A DNA stretch of 64,000 nt, taken from assembly GCA_964454645.1 (NCBI GenBank), contig CAYVTM010000006.1, forward strand, positions 62,001 to 126,000, read 5' to 3'. The notes beneath the pieces are model-generated. The model ran no database searches. It was not told the DNA's origin and saw nothing but the letters and a program-made list of their open reading frames with translations. This document shows positions 24,908-33,527 of this stretch, piece by piece (the stretch's first letter is position 1; the number at the start of each line of letters is the position of its first letter). The DNA comes from CAYVTM01 sp964454645. Lineage in GTDB: Bacteria > Bacteroidota > Bacteroidia > Sphingobacteriales > Sphingobacteriaceae. Made by a program: the position numbers and the translations under genes.

Positions 24908-24994
24908 GAATGTAAAAAGCAATTATAGATCATTGAAAACCGGAAGGTGATTTTTTATGATGAATGAGGGGGGACACAAGTGGGGGAAGTATTA

Positions 24995-25055
24995 AAAATT
25001 ATTCCGGGGATCTGAAACGATTTCCGATTCTTGGTTTCGGAGGTTCGGGTAAATT
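24995..25055. repeat. Gene-tail duplication, intact copy (copy B)
   Basis: The last 19 codons of the YihY-family gene and its stop; partner of 24561-24620. Confidence 0.75.
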
Positions 25056-25967
25056 ACGTTTGATGATATCGATGCTTGCATTTAATTCAAACCCGATTAA
25101 GAGAATCAGAGAGTTTATATATAGCCAAAGCATAATCACGATCAGTGTTCCGATCGATCCGTAAAGTTTATTGTAACTGCTGAAATTATTGACATAGAAT
25201 GCAAAACCCAGTGAGGTTAATATACACAAGATGGTTGCCAGGGTTGAGCCGGCCGAAATGAAACGAAATTTTTTCACGGTAGCCGGACCGAAATAATAAA
25301 GCGTGGAGATTACCGAAAAAAACAGGGCCAGAATAATTATCCATTTCACAACGAAAAGCATATAGTACAAAAGCTTTCCTTTAATAATTTCATGTTCTTT
25401 CAAAAGGTTGATAAAAAATTCTCCAGCAACAATAAGTGAAACGGATACAATTACCAGCAATGAAATAAAGAAGGTGAGGAAAAGGGCTATCTGCCTTTGT
25501 TTAAAGGCACTACGCGTTTCCAGAATAAGTGAAGTTTTGTTAAAACTTTTCATAAGATTAATTACTCCATTTGTTGAGAAGAAGATGGCAGTGATAAAAC
25601 CGATGGATAATAATCCGCCGTGTTGATTCTCTATAACATCGGTAAGGGTTGATTGTACTACAATGAAGGCATCTTGGGGTAATATCTGTAGAAAAATATA
25701 CATCAGCTGATCCTGAAAATTGTTGACAGGTACATAAGGTATCAAGGTGAACAGGAAAATAGTTGCCGGAAAGATGGCTAATAAAAAGCTAAAAGCAAGA
25801 GAGCTTGCTTTGGTATGTAAATGCTCTTTCGGAATTTCTTTGGATAAAAATTCAAGAACCGTATAAATAGGTAATTGATCGAAACCGGTAATGGATGTTG
25901 ACTTAGCCCAATAGATCAGCAGCCGATAGGGTTTAAGTTTTAGCAGAAGTCTGTGCAGCCATTTCAT
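24999..25967 (-). CDS. YihY/virulence factor BrkB family membrane protein
   Basis: A 322-residue inner-membrane protein of the YihY/BrkB family (formerly mislabelled ribonuclease BN). The core ASSLAFSFLLAIFPATIFLFTLIPY, near residues 53-77, is the hallmark first helix. Further helices follow near 110-135 (GGLLSIGFITAIFFSTNGVINLM), 170, 205, 240 and 275. The C-terminus is Pro- and Arg-rich (RNLPEPPKPRIGNRF) and is duplicated in decayed form 434 bp away. Function unknown; a transport or permeability role is guessed. Last gene of a long minus-strand run, 8 bp after the thioesterase. Confidence 0.88.
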   Translation of the reverse strand: MKWLHRLLLKLKPYRLLIYWAKSTSITGFDQLPIYTVLEFLSKEIPKEHLHTKASSLAFSFLLAIFPATIFLFTLIPYVPVNNFQDQLMYIFLQILPQDAFIVVQSTLTDVIENQHGGLLSIGFITAIFFSTNGVINLMKSFNKTSLILETRSAFKQRQIALFLTFFISLLVIVSVSLIVAGEFFINLLKEHEIIKGKLLYYMLFVVKWIIILALFFSVISTLYYFGPATVKKFRFISAGSTLATILCILTSLGFAFYVNNFSSYNKLYGSIGTLIVIMLWLYINSLILLIGFELNASIDIIKRNLPEPPKPRIGNRFRSPE

Positions 25968-25975
25968 GAATCTCT

Positions 25976-26392
25976 TTATACGTTCAGATTAAATAAGGGT
26001 TTTAATTTTGAGAGTAAAATATCGGGGGCTAAGCATGGGCGCTTACTTTCAATATTTACGAATACCAGCATCGTCTCCCCTAAGTTAATCAATTCATCCT
26101 GCGTATTGTATAATTCGTAATAAAACAGGATACGTGTCGCCGGCATTTCTTTCAAGATAACTTTGATGCGGATCTCGTCATCGTAATAGGCAGGCTTAAT
26201 GTATTTACACTTTAACTCCAGTACAGGCATCATCACCCCGTTTTCTTCAAAACCTTTATAGCTCAGGTTTAAACTGCGCAACATCTCTACCCGGGCAACC
26301 TCATATATCTCGGCATAATTACCATAATACATATAACCCATCTGGTCGGTTTCTCCGTAACGTACGCGTACTTTTGTTTCGAATATGAACAT
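25976..26392 (-). CDS. Acyl-CoA thioesterase, YbgC/FadM hot-dog family
   Basis: A 138-residue hot-dog protein. The start VRVRYGETDQMGYMYYGNYAEIYEVAR holds the 4HBT active-site Asp (GETDQMG) and the long hot-dog helix; the remaining strands follow (ELKCKYIKPAYYDDEIRIKV, LGETMLVFVN). It hydrolyses short or medium acyl-CoA thioesters in the family; the substrate cannot be named. It is encoded 2 bp after mltG and 8 bp before the YihY gene on the same strand. A second member of the family is at 33528-33956. Confidence 0.88.
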   Translation of the reverse strand: MFIFETKVRVRYGETDQMGYMYYGNYAEIYEVARVEMLRSLNLSYKGFEENGVMMPVLELKCKYIKPAYYDDEIRIKVILKEMPATRILFYYELYNTQDELINLGETMLVFVNIESKRPCLAPDILLSKLKPLFNLNV

Positions 26393-26394
26393 AC

Positions 26395-27438
26395 TTATTT
26401 TTTTATGCCCCTTGCACTTAAGGCTCTTTGAAATTTTCGTGCATTCTCTTTATGTTGAGCAAAACTGCTTGCAAAAGCATGGTACCCCGAAAAATCATCT
26501 TTAGCACAGAAATACAAATAGCTATGTGTTTCATAATTTAATACCGCATCAATGGCTGCCTGCGAAGGCATACTGATCGGTCCCGGAGGTAATCCTCTGT
26601 ACATATATGTGTTGTATGGAGAATCTTTTCGTAACAATTTGTTCAACACTCTTTGTATGCTAAAATCCCCGTTTGCAAATATAACAGTCGGGTCGGCTTC
26701 GAGTTTCATTTTTTTTCGTAAACGATTGATATATACTCCGGAAATTCTCGGCATCTCCGAATTAATCAATGCTTCCTGATCTACAATCGAGGCAAGTACA
26801 CCTACTTCCTGACTGCTCATCTTTAAGGCATTTGCTTTCACTAATCGTTCCGTGTTCCAGAATGCCTGATACTCTTTCAACATCCTTTTCATAAAAGCTT
26901 TTTCATTGGTGTTCCAATAAAGCTCATAGGTGTTGGGAATAAACAGGGTGTAAATATTTTCCTTAGTAAAACCCAGTGTGTCAATATACATACTGTCGAT
27001 AGCTGCCAGTAATTTTGCAGAATCTGCTTCTAATAATTTACTGATATGCCCGGCAAAATTAGTTTTTAGCCGGATGTCGCGGAAGCTTACTTTTACAGGA
27101 CTCTGTTTTCCCGAACGTAGTAACTTTATCAGTTCCACATTGTGCATATTGGGTTTCAGCTGATACCTTCCCGGCCTTATATTTGTGTACTTCATCTTCT
27201 CGGCAACCCATTGAAAAGATTCGGTATTACGAAGCACCTGATGCTCTTTTACGATAGCAACAACATCTTCGAAGCTGCTTCCGGTAGGAATGTATAAGTA
27301 TTCTTCATCGAATGGGCTGTTGATATTATTGCGAAATAATTTAACAGACAAGTCAATACCGTAAACGGTTAGTAAAGCGATCATGATGATCAGTGCAGAA
27401 ATTATTATTTTTTTTCGGAATGATGTCTTACGTTTCAT
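26395..27438 (-). CDS. mltG: Endolytic murein transglycosylase MltG
   Basis: A 347-residue MltG (YceG-like) with one N-terminal membrane anchor (IIISALIIMIALLTVYGIDL). A LysM-like region follows (YIPTGSSFEDVVAIVKEHQV), then the catalytic domain with the conserved VLASIVDQEALINSEMPRISGVYINRLRKKM, where Glu of SIVDQE is in the catalytic position, and the AIDAVLNYETHSYLYF ending. It cuts growing glycan strands to release them from the membrane. Its ATG overlaps the stop of the upstream multiheme gene by 4 nt, which suggests translational coupling. Confidence 0.93.
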   Translation of the reverse strand: MKRKTSFRKKIIISALIIMIALLTVYGIDLSVKLFRNNINSPFDEEYLYIPTGSSFEDVVAIVKEHQVLRNTESFQWVAEKMKYTNIRPGRYQLKPNMHNVELIKLLRSGKQSPVKVSFRDIRLKTNFAGHISKLLEADSAKLLAAIDSMYIDTLGFTKENIYTLFIPNTYELYWNTNEKAFMKRMLKEYQAFWNTERLVKANALKMSSQEVGVLASIVDQEALINSEMPRISGVYINRLRKKMKLEADPTVIFANGDFSIQRVLNKLLRKDSPYNTYMYRGLPPGPISMPSQAAIDAVLNYETHSYLYFCAKDDFSGYHAFASSFAQHKENARKFQRALSARGIKK

Positions 27439-29447
27439 AGTGTGTTTAAGCGTTTAACAGCTTCCAAAGCCTGAGCATGCTTGGGATTAATTTTTAATAT
27501 TCGGTTTAGATAGATAAGTGCTTCTTTGTTTTTATTTGTATAGACCAGTAAGGCTGCCTTGTTCAATAAAGCTTGTTCGTAATCGGGATCGAGTGCAAGG
27601 GCTTTGTCCAGTAAGCGTGTTGCTTCTTCAATACGGTTCTGACTTAAATAACTATACCCTAAATTCGATAAAGCAATAGTATGTTTGGGATATTCTTGTA
27701 AGATAAATTCATAAATAGATTGTGCTGCCTGTATGTTTCCTAAGCTATTTTCTACGCCGGCTTGTTTAATCAAAATATCTAAACGATAAGGAGACAAACT
27801 TGTTGCCAGTTTAAAATATTCCAGGGCTTTCGGATAGTTCTTGGCATTTACATAAGCCTCTCCGATCCGATAATAGGTCCAGTCGTCTTTTGCAAAATCA
27901 CTCTTTTGTGTATTGGCTAAATTAATCAGTGCCGGATAGTTCCTTTGTAAAAAGTACAGGCGGATTTTATTGTTGAAATAATGACGCGGTGAAAATGCAT
28001 CGGGTGCTTCCAGGTACTTACTTGCGGAATCGAGGTACATTATTTTATTGTCGAACTTTTCGAAATAGGAGAGATAAGCTTCTCCGATAGTATTGGCATC
28101 CGGGGCAGGGTTGTTAATTGCCGCTAAACCGATGAATTTTTTTATATCTTCTTTATTTTCTTTACTAATCGGAATTTGTATACGATGATCATGTACACTC
28201 ACGTGTGGAATATCAATCGTACCGGTTTGGGGCATGTGGCATTTCCAGCAGTTGTCGTTATTTATTTTCCGGTTGTTAAGTGTTTCGGTACATAAAGGTA
28301 ATTGTGAAAGCTCTTTATTTCCATGACAGGATTTGCAGGTATTATTGTATTGATTATCCCCTGTAAATTGTATACTTACATGCGGGTTATGACAACTGAT
28401 ACAGGTGAGTGATGAAACATTCTCATTTTTAACCTTACTGTTTATATAAGTACGTTGATTGGTATGAATTTTTTGTTTGGTACTTTCGATAAAACATTTA
28501 CTCATCTTTAAACGATCTGCATGCGAAGCCATGATAAACTCTTCATTATTTCCTTCGTAACGGGGAAGAAAAACATTCATATAATCAGATAGTTTTTGTC
28601 CGGGGCGAAAATCAAAAAATGTTTTCCCTTCTTTGAGTATGGCATTTCCTTGCAGATGGCAGCGCTGACAAACATCTACCTGTAAGTCGTAGGAAAGTTT
28701 TTTTGGATTAACGATGGTATAGTCGATATGAGTTGCGGTGTCGACTAGTTTACCCAAAGCTTTTTCTTTTGCATGCAATGAGCCCGGTCCATGGCAACGT
28801 TCGCAATCAATACCCTGAGGTACACTGGTAAATTTATTACGGGATCCGGCAATAAAATTCGGATAGGCATTATGGCAACTCATACATTCCAACTCAATGG
28901 TTCTGCTGAAACGGGAATTATGTCCTCCCTCGAAACCCGGAGGAAGGTCCCACATTCCCTTTTGCGTATAATAGGTGAGAGGCATCTGGAAAAAATATCC
29001 GTTCTCTTCGTGCATATGCGAATTGGTATGTTGTCCCGAACCTATAATATAATTGACCCTTTCCACGCGCTTGTGGATGGTATCTTTATGTTCATCCAAA
29101 CGAAACTCCATGATGTAAAAGTTATCGTTTTCGAAAAAAGGTTTATAATAAAAATCTAAATGCACATCGTAGATAACATCGTGTTTCGAAAATTTAGCGG
29201 CAGTTTTCTCACGAGTAGCCTCAGCGAATGATTGTCCCATGCCTGTTTGTAAAAAACTTTCGTAATGATTGTAATGGCAGGCTTTGCAGGCATCCATCCC
29301 AATATAAGCTACACTGTCGTGATGGTTTAGATAAACATATTCATTAGGGGAAGCAGGGTTTGTATTACAATAGATAGTCGTAAAGATGAATGTCGCAGAA
29401 AGTACAATCATGCATAAAAATAAGAAGCCCCGCTTTATATTCATCAT
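27435..29447 (-). CDS. Multiheme c-type cytochrome fused to a TPR domain
   Basis: A 670-residue periplasmic protein. A signal anchor (FLFLCMIVLSATFIFTTIY) is followed by seven CxxCH heme motifs: CKACH, CMSCH, CERCH, CQRCH, CISCH, CKSCH and CWKCH, spread over about residues 54-415. HGPGSLHAKEK and MASHADRLKMSKCF are conserved between them. From about residue 480 there are four or five tetratricopeptide repeats (YYRIGEAYVNAKNYPKALEYF and the following units). It resembles a widespread Bacteroidota and Planctomycetes cytochrome-TPR family of unknown role. Electron transfer is likely from the hemes; partners are unknown. It overlaps mltG by 4 nt and begins 22 bp after the rhodanese gene. Confidence 0.85.
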   Translation of the reverse strand: MMNIKRGFLFLCMIVLSATFIFTTIYCNTNPASPNEYVYLNHHDSVAYIGMDACKACHYNHYESFLQTGMGQSFAEATREKTAAKFSKHDVIYDVHLDFYYKPFFENDNFYIMEFRLDEHKDTIHKRVERVNYIIGSGQHTNSHMHEENGYFFQMPLTYYTQKGMWDLPPGFEGGHNSRFSRTIELECMSCHNAYPNFIAGSRNKFTSVPQGIDCERCHGPGSLHAKEKALGKLVDTATHIDYTIVNPKKLSYDLQVDVCQRCHLQGNAILKEGKTFFDFRPGQKLSDYMNVFLPRYEGNNEEFIMASHADRLKMSKCFIESTKQKIHTNQRTYINSKVKNENVSSLTCISCHNPHVSIQFTGDNQYNNTCKSCHGNKELSQLPLCTETLNNRKINNDNCWKCHMPQTGTIDIPHVSVHDHRIQIPISKENKEDIKKFIGLAAINNPAPDANTIGEAYLSYFEKFDNKIMYLDSASKYLEAPDAFSPRHYFNNKIRLYFLQRNYPALINLANTQKSDFAKDDWTYYRIGEAYVNAKNYPKALEYFKLATSLSPYRLDILIKQAGVENSLGNIQAAQSIYEFILQEYPKHTIALSNLGYSYLSQNRIEEATRLLDKALALDPDYEQALLNKAALLVYTNKNKEALIYLNRILKINPKHAQALEAVKRLNTL

Positions 29448-29469
29448 GCCTTAAAAATACTAAAAATAC

Positions 29470-29775
29470 TTAACGATGCGATTTTTCTATGCCCAGAATG
29501 CCACCTTTTAAATTGCGTATATTCCTGAAACCCGCAGCTTCTAAAAGTTGTTGGGCGGTTTTACTTCGGATACCGCGTTGACACAATACAACGATTTCAT
29601 CCGATAAGTCGAAGTCTAGGTTTTCGATCTGCTCCGGAAGTTTCCCCAATGGAATATTTAATCCTCCTAAATTATAGGTATGATACTCTACCGGCTCGCG
29701 CACATCAATAATATGTATCTGCTGATCTGACTGTCTGCGTAACATAAATTCTTCGCTGTCGATTTCCAAGCCCAT
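29470..29775 (-). CDS. Rhodanese-like domain protein
   Basis: A 101-residue single rhodanese domain. IHIIDVREPVEYHTYNLGGLNIPLGKLPEQ is the conserved front, and the active-site loop is VVLCQRGIRSKTA, with Cys at the catalytic position. It can move sulfane sulfur or work as a redox sensor; no partner is obvious. It lies 2 bp after the T9SS cargo gene and 22 bp before the multiheme gene on the same strand. Confidence 0.88.
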   Translation of the reverse strand: MGLEIDSEEFMLRRQSDQQIHIIDVREPVEYHTYNLGGLNIPLGKLPEQIENLDFDLSDEIVVLCQRGIRSKTAQQLLEAAGFRNIRNLKGGILGIEKSHR

Positions 29776-29777
29776 CC

Positions 29778-31580
29778 TTAGTTTTTATAAAATTTTAAAG
29801 TATTGGAGCGAAGTGTACGCATGTCGGTAACACGTACTAAATATAATCCTTGTGATAGATCCGCTACAGAAATACGTTCCGATATAAGCCCGGATTCATA
29901 GATTGTTTGTCCCAATAAATCGATTATTCTTACTTGATAATTCAGGGAATTATTCTTTTCTGCAAGATCAATATAAAGATAATCTCCGGCAGGGTTTGGG
30001 TAGATATTCAAGGCTAATTTTTGCGTTGATTTATTATTATTTATTCCTGAGACGATATCTTCATCCGAAAATACAGGGCGGATCATCGGAGAACCTACAA
30101 CGCTTGTCGGCTCCCAACCCGCGGCTGTTGTTCTGTAAAATAATTTCGAACGGTTATCATTATTTACATCTAATCCTACGTTCATGAAGAAGTCGTTGCT
30201 TTGTACCCAGCCTACATAAAACTGGCCACCTACAATAATCGGGCTGTCTAAAACGTAAGAAACGAATCCGTTAATAGTATTTCCAAAAGCAGGGGTTAAG
30301 CTGGTTTTCTGATAAACAATTTCTTCGGGATTAATACTTTTCCAAATAGTTAAAGTAAATACATCATTCGTGGGCTCCGTTTGTTTGCGGGTAAAAAAGA
30401 ATTGTACTTCGCGTAAAGTGTCGGGATTGGTGGCGTTAAACTCAAAAGCTACACGTCCCGCCCCGCCGTATATTCCATAACCGTTTTCGGCACTTCCATC
30501 ATCATACGAAAAATAATTTCCGAAATGTTGAATAGCCACAACCGTATCGTTAAACTTGTTATTGTCGTTACCGACGTTTGTATAATATTTGGTTTGAATG
30601 TCGAAGGGTTCGTTGTACGGATTAATGGTAAACTTACGCGATTCTTCTTTTTGTGTGGTATTGGGAGCAAAGGGTTCCCCACGTGTTACTTCATCGAGTA
30701 TAGCGCCGCTTTTCAGGTCGGTAGCTTCGAAAGTAAGCAATACGGTTACCGGACTGCTAAAATTATTTTTGATATTCACAAAATGATTATCCGCAATTAA
30801 AGCTGCTGAGAATTGATTATAAGGTATTGCCGAATAAGAATTCAACAAGGAAGTAGGTGCTGCATTAAAAGAAACATCTTCAATCAAGGTATCATTCGCC
30901 GAACGATTGCGGTCGAGCTCTAAATAATCGATATGCCAATGGTCATCTCCACCCAATAAAGACCCTTTGTTTTTAAATCGAAATTGAAAACCGCTGTATA
31001 AAAATTGAGGATCGGTAATCGGTATTAATATTTGTTGAAAGGGAGTACGTGTTGTTCCGGCAAACCGTTTTACCGGAATCCAGTAGCCCTGGTTGCTCGA
31101 CTTAAATTCTAAAATAAGCGAATCTTTTGTATCCGGTCTTCTTCCGTTACCTTGTGGCTGCACAAAGAAACTTAAGTAAATAGAATCGGAAGCAGAATAT
31201 TCTAAATTAATTGGTTGCGATGTAAGATAGTCGGCAATGCCAAAGTTATAGCTTGCATTCCCATAGGGTGCTCCCGCAGAATCGAAACCGTCGAAGGTTG
31301 CAACGCCAATGGATATGGATTCGTACCCGAATGTGTTATTTATATAAACATTGTTATCGAGCCATAAATCGGTACGGGGATAGATCCCTTTGGAAGAAAA
31401 ATCATCGAAGAAGGGTAGGGATACAATTGATGATGTTCGTTGCTTATAGTTGAAGTAACCGGGGTGTTCTTGTAAGAATTTTTGAATCGTATGGTTTACT
31501 TCCATCGGCATAAGCATTTCTACTTGTGCCATAGAACGTTGAAAGCTAAAGAAGAAAAGTATAAAAATTAGTTTTTTCAT
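29778..31580 (-). CDS. Secreted protein with a T9SS type A sorting domain
   Basis: A 600-residue exported protein. A signal peptide (MKKLIFILFFFSFQRSMAQ) leads into a large beta-rich body that includes a carbohydrate-binding or concanavalin-like segment (WIPVKRFAGTTRTPFQQILI, HWHIDYLELDRN) and a repeat-like region with FSYDDGSAENGYGIYGG. Residues about 525-600 are the type A sorting domain: LALNIYPNPAGDYLYIDL, VRIIDLLGQTIYE and the terminal ISVADLSQGLYLVRV. That tail directs secretion by the type IX system. Ligand or substrate unknown. It is followed after 2 bp by the rhodanese gene. Confidence 0.82.
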   Translation of the reverse strand: MKKLIFILFFFSFQRSMAQVEMLMPMEVNHTIQKFLQEHPGYFNYKQRTSSIVSLPFFDDFSSKGIYPRTDLWLDNNVYINNTFGYESISIGVATFDGFDSAGAPYGNASYNFGIADYLTSQPINLEYSASDSIYLSFFVQPQGNGRRPDTKDSLILEFKSSNQGYWIPVKRFAGTTRTPFQQILIPITDPQFLYSGFQFRFKNKGSLLGGDDHWHIDYLELDRNRSANDTLIEDVSFNAAPTSLLNSYSAIPYNQFSAALIADNHFVNIKNNFSSPVTVLLTFEATDLKSGAILDEVTRGEPFAPNTTQKEESRKFTINPYNEPFDIQTKYYTNVGNDNNKFNDTVVAIQHFGNYFSYDDGSAENGYGIYGGAGRVAFEFNATNPDTLREVQFFFTRKQTEPTNDVFTLTIWKSINPEEIVYQKTSLTPAFGNTINGFVSYVLDSPIIVGGQFYVGWVQSNDFFMNVGLDVNNDNRSKLFYRTTAAGWEPTSVVGSPMIRPVFSDEDIVSGINNNKSTQKLALNIYPNPAGDYLYIDLAEKNNSLNYQVRIIDLLGQTIYESGLISERISVADLSQGLYLVRVTDMRTLRSNTLKFYKN

Positions 31581-31612
31581 GAGAAAGAAACGCTGATCTA
31601 AGCGTATTATTT

Positions 31613-32380
31613 TTATTCCTGATGTAAATAGATATCGATAGCTTCCCCCTGACTGATACTGCTCAGACTTGAATCGGTAGAAAATTCGGGTGATTGCATA
31701 TATACCCGGGTATTCGAGCTGTCCTTAATCGGACCCTCGAAAATAACAGCACCTATAATAAGTTTCGAACCCTGAAGTACGAAGATAGCTTCTTCTAGGC
31801 TTAATCCGATCAGATTAGGAATTTTTACTTTGGTATTTCCAAACCCATCCCCCAAAATAAGATCCACTACCGAACCTTTTGGAAGCTGATATCCTTTATC
31901 AATACTTTCTCCATTATATTTAATTCCCAAAACGGCATTTTGTGCCAGGTCGGGCTGATAGATTAACTGCCCCACACGCAAGCCGTAACTTTCTATGATT
32001 GCTTTAGCTTCACGAAAAGAAACATCAATTAAATCGGGTAGTTTAACCGTTGGCGCTGCACCTGAAACAATGGTTAAATAAATGGTTCGGTATTCTTTTA
32101 CCTGGGCACCGGCTTCGGGATCTTGTTCCAATACCGTACCTCCCGGAAGCTTATCGCTATAAGTTGAATCAATCACATAACGAAAATTCTGATTTTCCAA
32201 TACCCTTGTTGCTTCCTCTGTCGGTAGATTGCGTATGTCGGGAACCGTAACCGATTCTCCGTGTTTTGTATAGATATCTAATCCTTTGAAAACAATCAAT
32301 AAGATTGCCGCAATACTTAGAATGGCAATTCCCAAATGTTTACGGAATGTTTTGCTCTTAAGAAACTGTATAAACTTCAT
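31613..32380 (-). CDS. PASTA domain-containing membrane protein
   Basis: A 255-residue protein with one N-terminal membrane helix (HLGIAILSIAAILLIVFKGL) and three periplasmic PASTA domains, about 65-70 residues each. They begin at TVPDIRNLPTEEATRVL, KLPDLIDVSFREAKAII and KIPNLIGLSLEEAIFVL. PASTA modules bind peptidoglycan fragments or regulate wall synthesis; here there is no kinase or PBP part. The start is the ATG at 32380; the frame can be read further upstream, but those residues are not protein-like and would cross the promoter box. It is divergent from ddl, and its pairing with a cell-wall ligase is in keeping with wall control. Confidence 0.88.
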   Translation of the reverse strand: MKFIQFLKSKTFRKHLGIAILSIAAILLIVFKGLDIYTKHGESVTVPDIRNLPTEEATRVLENQNFRYVIDSTYSDKLPGGTVLEQDPEAGAQVKEYRTIYLTIVSGAAPTVKLPDLIDVSFREAKAIIESYGLRVGQLIYQPDLAQNAVLGIKYNGESIDKGYQLPKGSVVDLILGDGFGNTKVKIPNLIGLSLEEAIFVLQGSKLIIGAVIFEGPIKDSSNTRVYMQSPEFSTDSSLSSISQGEAIDIYLHQE

Positions 32381-32395
32381 AGTTGAATATTCGCT

Positions 32396-32403
32396 CAAAC
32401 TTA
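32396..32403 (-). promoter_or_regulatory. Bacteroidota -7 promoter box TAAGTTTG
   Basis: Exact TAnnTTTG match on the minus strand, 15 nt before the PASTA gene ATG at 32380. It would start the long run down to 24999. Confidence 0.55.
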
Positions 32404-32536
32404 AAGAAAAATCAGGAATAATAAAGATTTTGAGAATCCTGGTAAAAAATATTGCATTGATGTAAAAAAATAACGTTTTTTGATTATAATTGATTGAGAC
32501 GATTTTCGTTTCCGTTTTAGAATATTCCGAACATCC

Positions 32537-33517
32537 ATGAAAAAGAAAATAGCTTTGGTAGCAGGAGGTTTTACCGGCGAGTCTGTTATCTCTGTAAAAA
32601 GTGCTGCAATGATCGATAAACAAATAGACCGCAATCTCTATGATGTGTACCGGGTAATTATTGATCATGAGGGGTGGTATCATATCGATACACAGGAGAG
32701 CAAACATATCATCGATAAGAACGATTTCAGTATAAGCCTAAATGGAAATAAAGTTCGCTTTGATATCGCCTTTATCATTATTCATGGAAGTCCCGGTGAA
32801 GATGGAAAGCTCCAGGGATACTTCGATATGATCGGCTTGCCTTATACAACCTGCGATGCGCTAAGCTCTTCCGTTACCATGAACAAGAGTTATACCAAAG
32901 CCATCGTTGCCGATTTGATGCATATACATATTGCTAAGTCTGTACAATTATTCTCCCGACAAAAATATTCTTTGGATGAATTGAATAAGCAATTGAAATA
33001 TCCGCTTTTTGTGAAAACAAATAATGGAGGAAGCAGTATCGGGATGAGTAAAGTGAATGAACCCGGTGCTTTGCAGGAGGCTATAGACAGAGCCTTCCGG
33101 GAGGATGATCAGATTATTGTAGAAGAGTTTATCAAAGGGCGGGAGTTTACGGTAGGGGTGGTTCGTTTGCAAGGTAAAGTTCAGGTATTACCTTGTACCG
33201 AAATTGTTCCTTCCAAAGAGTTTTTCGATTACGAAGCAAAATATACCCCCGGAGTTACCGATGAGATTACTCCGGGGCGTTTGGCTTCCGAAGAGCGCGC
33301 GCGAGTAGAAGTAATGGGCTTACAAATATACAATCGTCTCAATTGCAGAGGTGTGGTACGTGTCGATTTTATTATCGATGAGCCGGGAAATATTTATTTT
33401 CTCGAGATTAATACAGTCCCCGGACAAACCGAAACCAGCTTAATTCCACAGCAAGTACTTGCTTCGGGCATGGATTTAAAAACCTTTTATGGGCAGTTAA
33501 TCGAGGAAAGTTTTTAA
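32537..33517 (+). CDS. ddl: D-alanine--D-alanine ligase
   Basis: A 326-residue ATP-grasp ligase that makes D-Ala-D-Ala for peptidoglycan. KIALVAGGFTGESVISVKSA is the N-terminal substrate loop (the usual form is GGxSxEHxxS, here varied to GGFTGESVIS). HGSPGEDGKLQGYFDMIGLPYT is the conserved family block; the ATP-grasp core has PLFVKTNNGGSSIGMSKV and IIVEEFIKGREFTVGV, and the metal-binding end is VVRVDFIIDEPGNIYFLEINTVPGQTE. The start ATG at 32537 has no clear promoter box close by. Divergent from the PASTA gene, convergent with a thioesterase. Confidence 0.94.
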   Translation: MKKKIALVAGGFTGESVISVKSAAMIDKQIDRNLYDVYRVIIDHEGWYHIDTQESKHIIDKNDFSISLNGNKVRFDIAFIIIHGSPGEDGKLQGYFDMIGLPYTTCDALSSSVTMNKSYTKAIVADLMHIHIAKSVQLFSRQKYSLDELNKQLKYPLFVKTNNGGSSIGMSKVNEPGALQEAIDRAFREDDQIIVEEFIKGREFTVGVVRLQGKVQVLPCTEIVPSKEFFDYEAKYTPGVTDEITPGRLASEERARVEVMGLQIYNRLNCRGVVRVDFIIDEPGNIYFLEINTVPGQTETSLIPQQVLASGMDLKTFYGQLIEESF

Positions 33518-33527
33518 TACCTGATTT

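Larger units (their letters stand above)
24525..24994. other. Gene-free island: decayed gene-tail copy plus CGCAAAG-type repeat
   Basis: These 470 bp hold no gene that I believe. Positions 24561-24620 are a diverged copy of the 3' end of the YihY-family gene to the right. Positions 24749-24907 form an imperfect palindromic element rich in CGCAAAG words. A plus-strand open frame at 24619-24915 covers the element, but its residues (TAKNAEKHS, RKGRKDFIRP, LANSAKTFVNF) are only what such repeats produce when translated. Confidence 0.65.

Noticed and set aside
24619..24915. Open frame of 98 codons on the plus strand in the island after the CopZ-like gene
   Set aside because: It runs across the CGCAAAG-type repeat, and its protein is the low-complexity product expected from such words; no start context, no family and unlike neighbours in composition.
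32381..32707. Upstream extension of the PASTA frame by 109 codons
   Set aside because: The extra residues are not protein-like, overlap ddl on the other strand and cross the -7 box; the ATG at 32380 gives a normal signal-anchor start.
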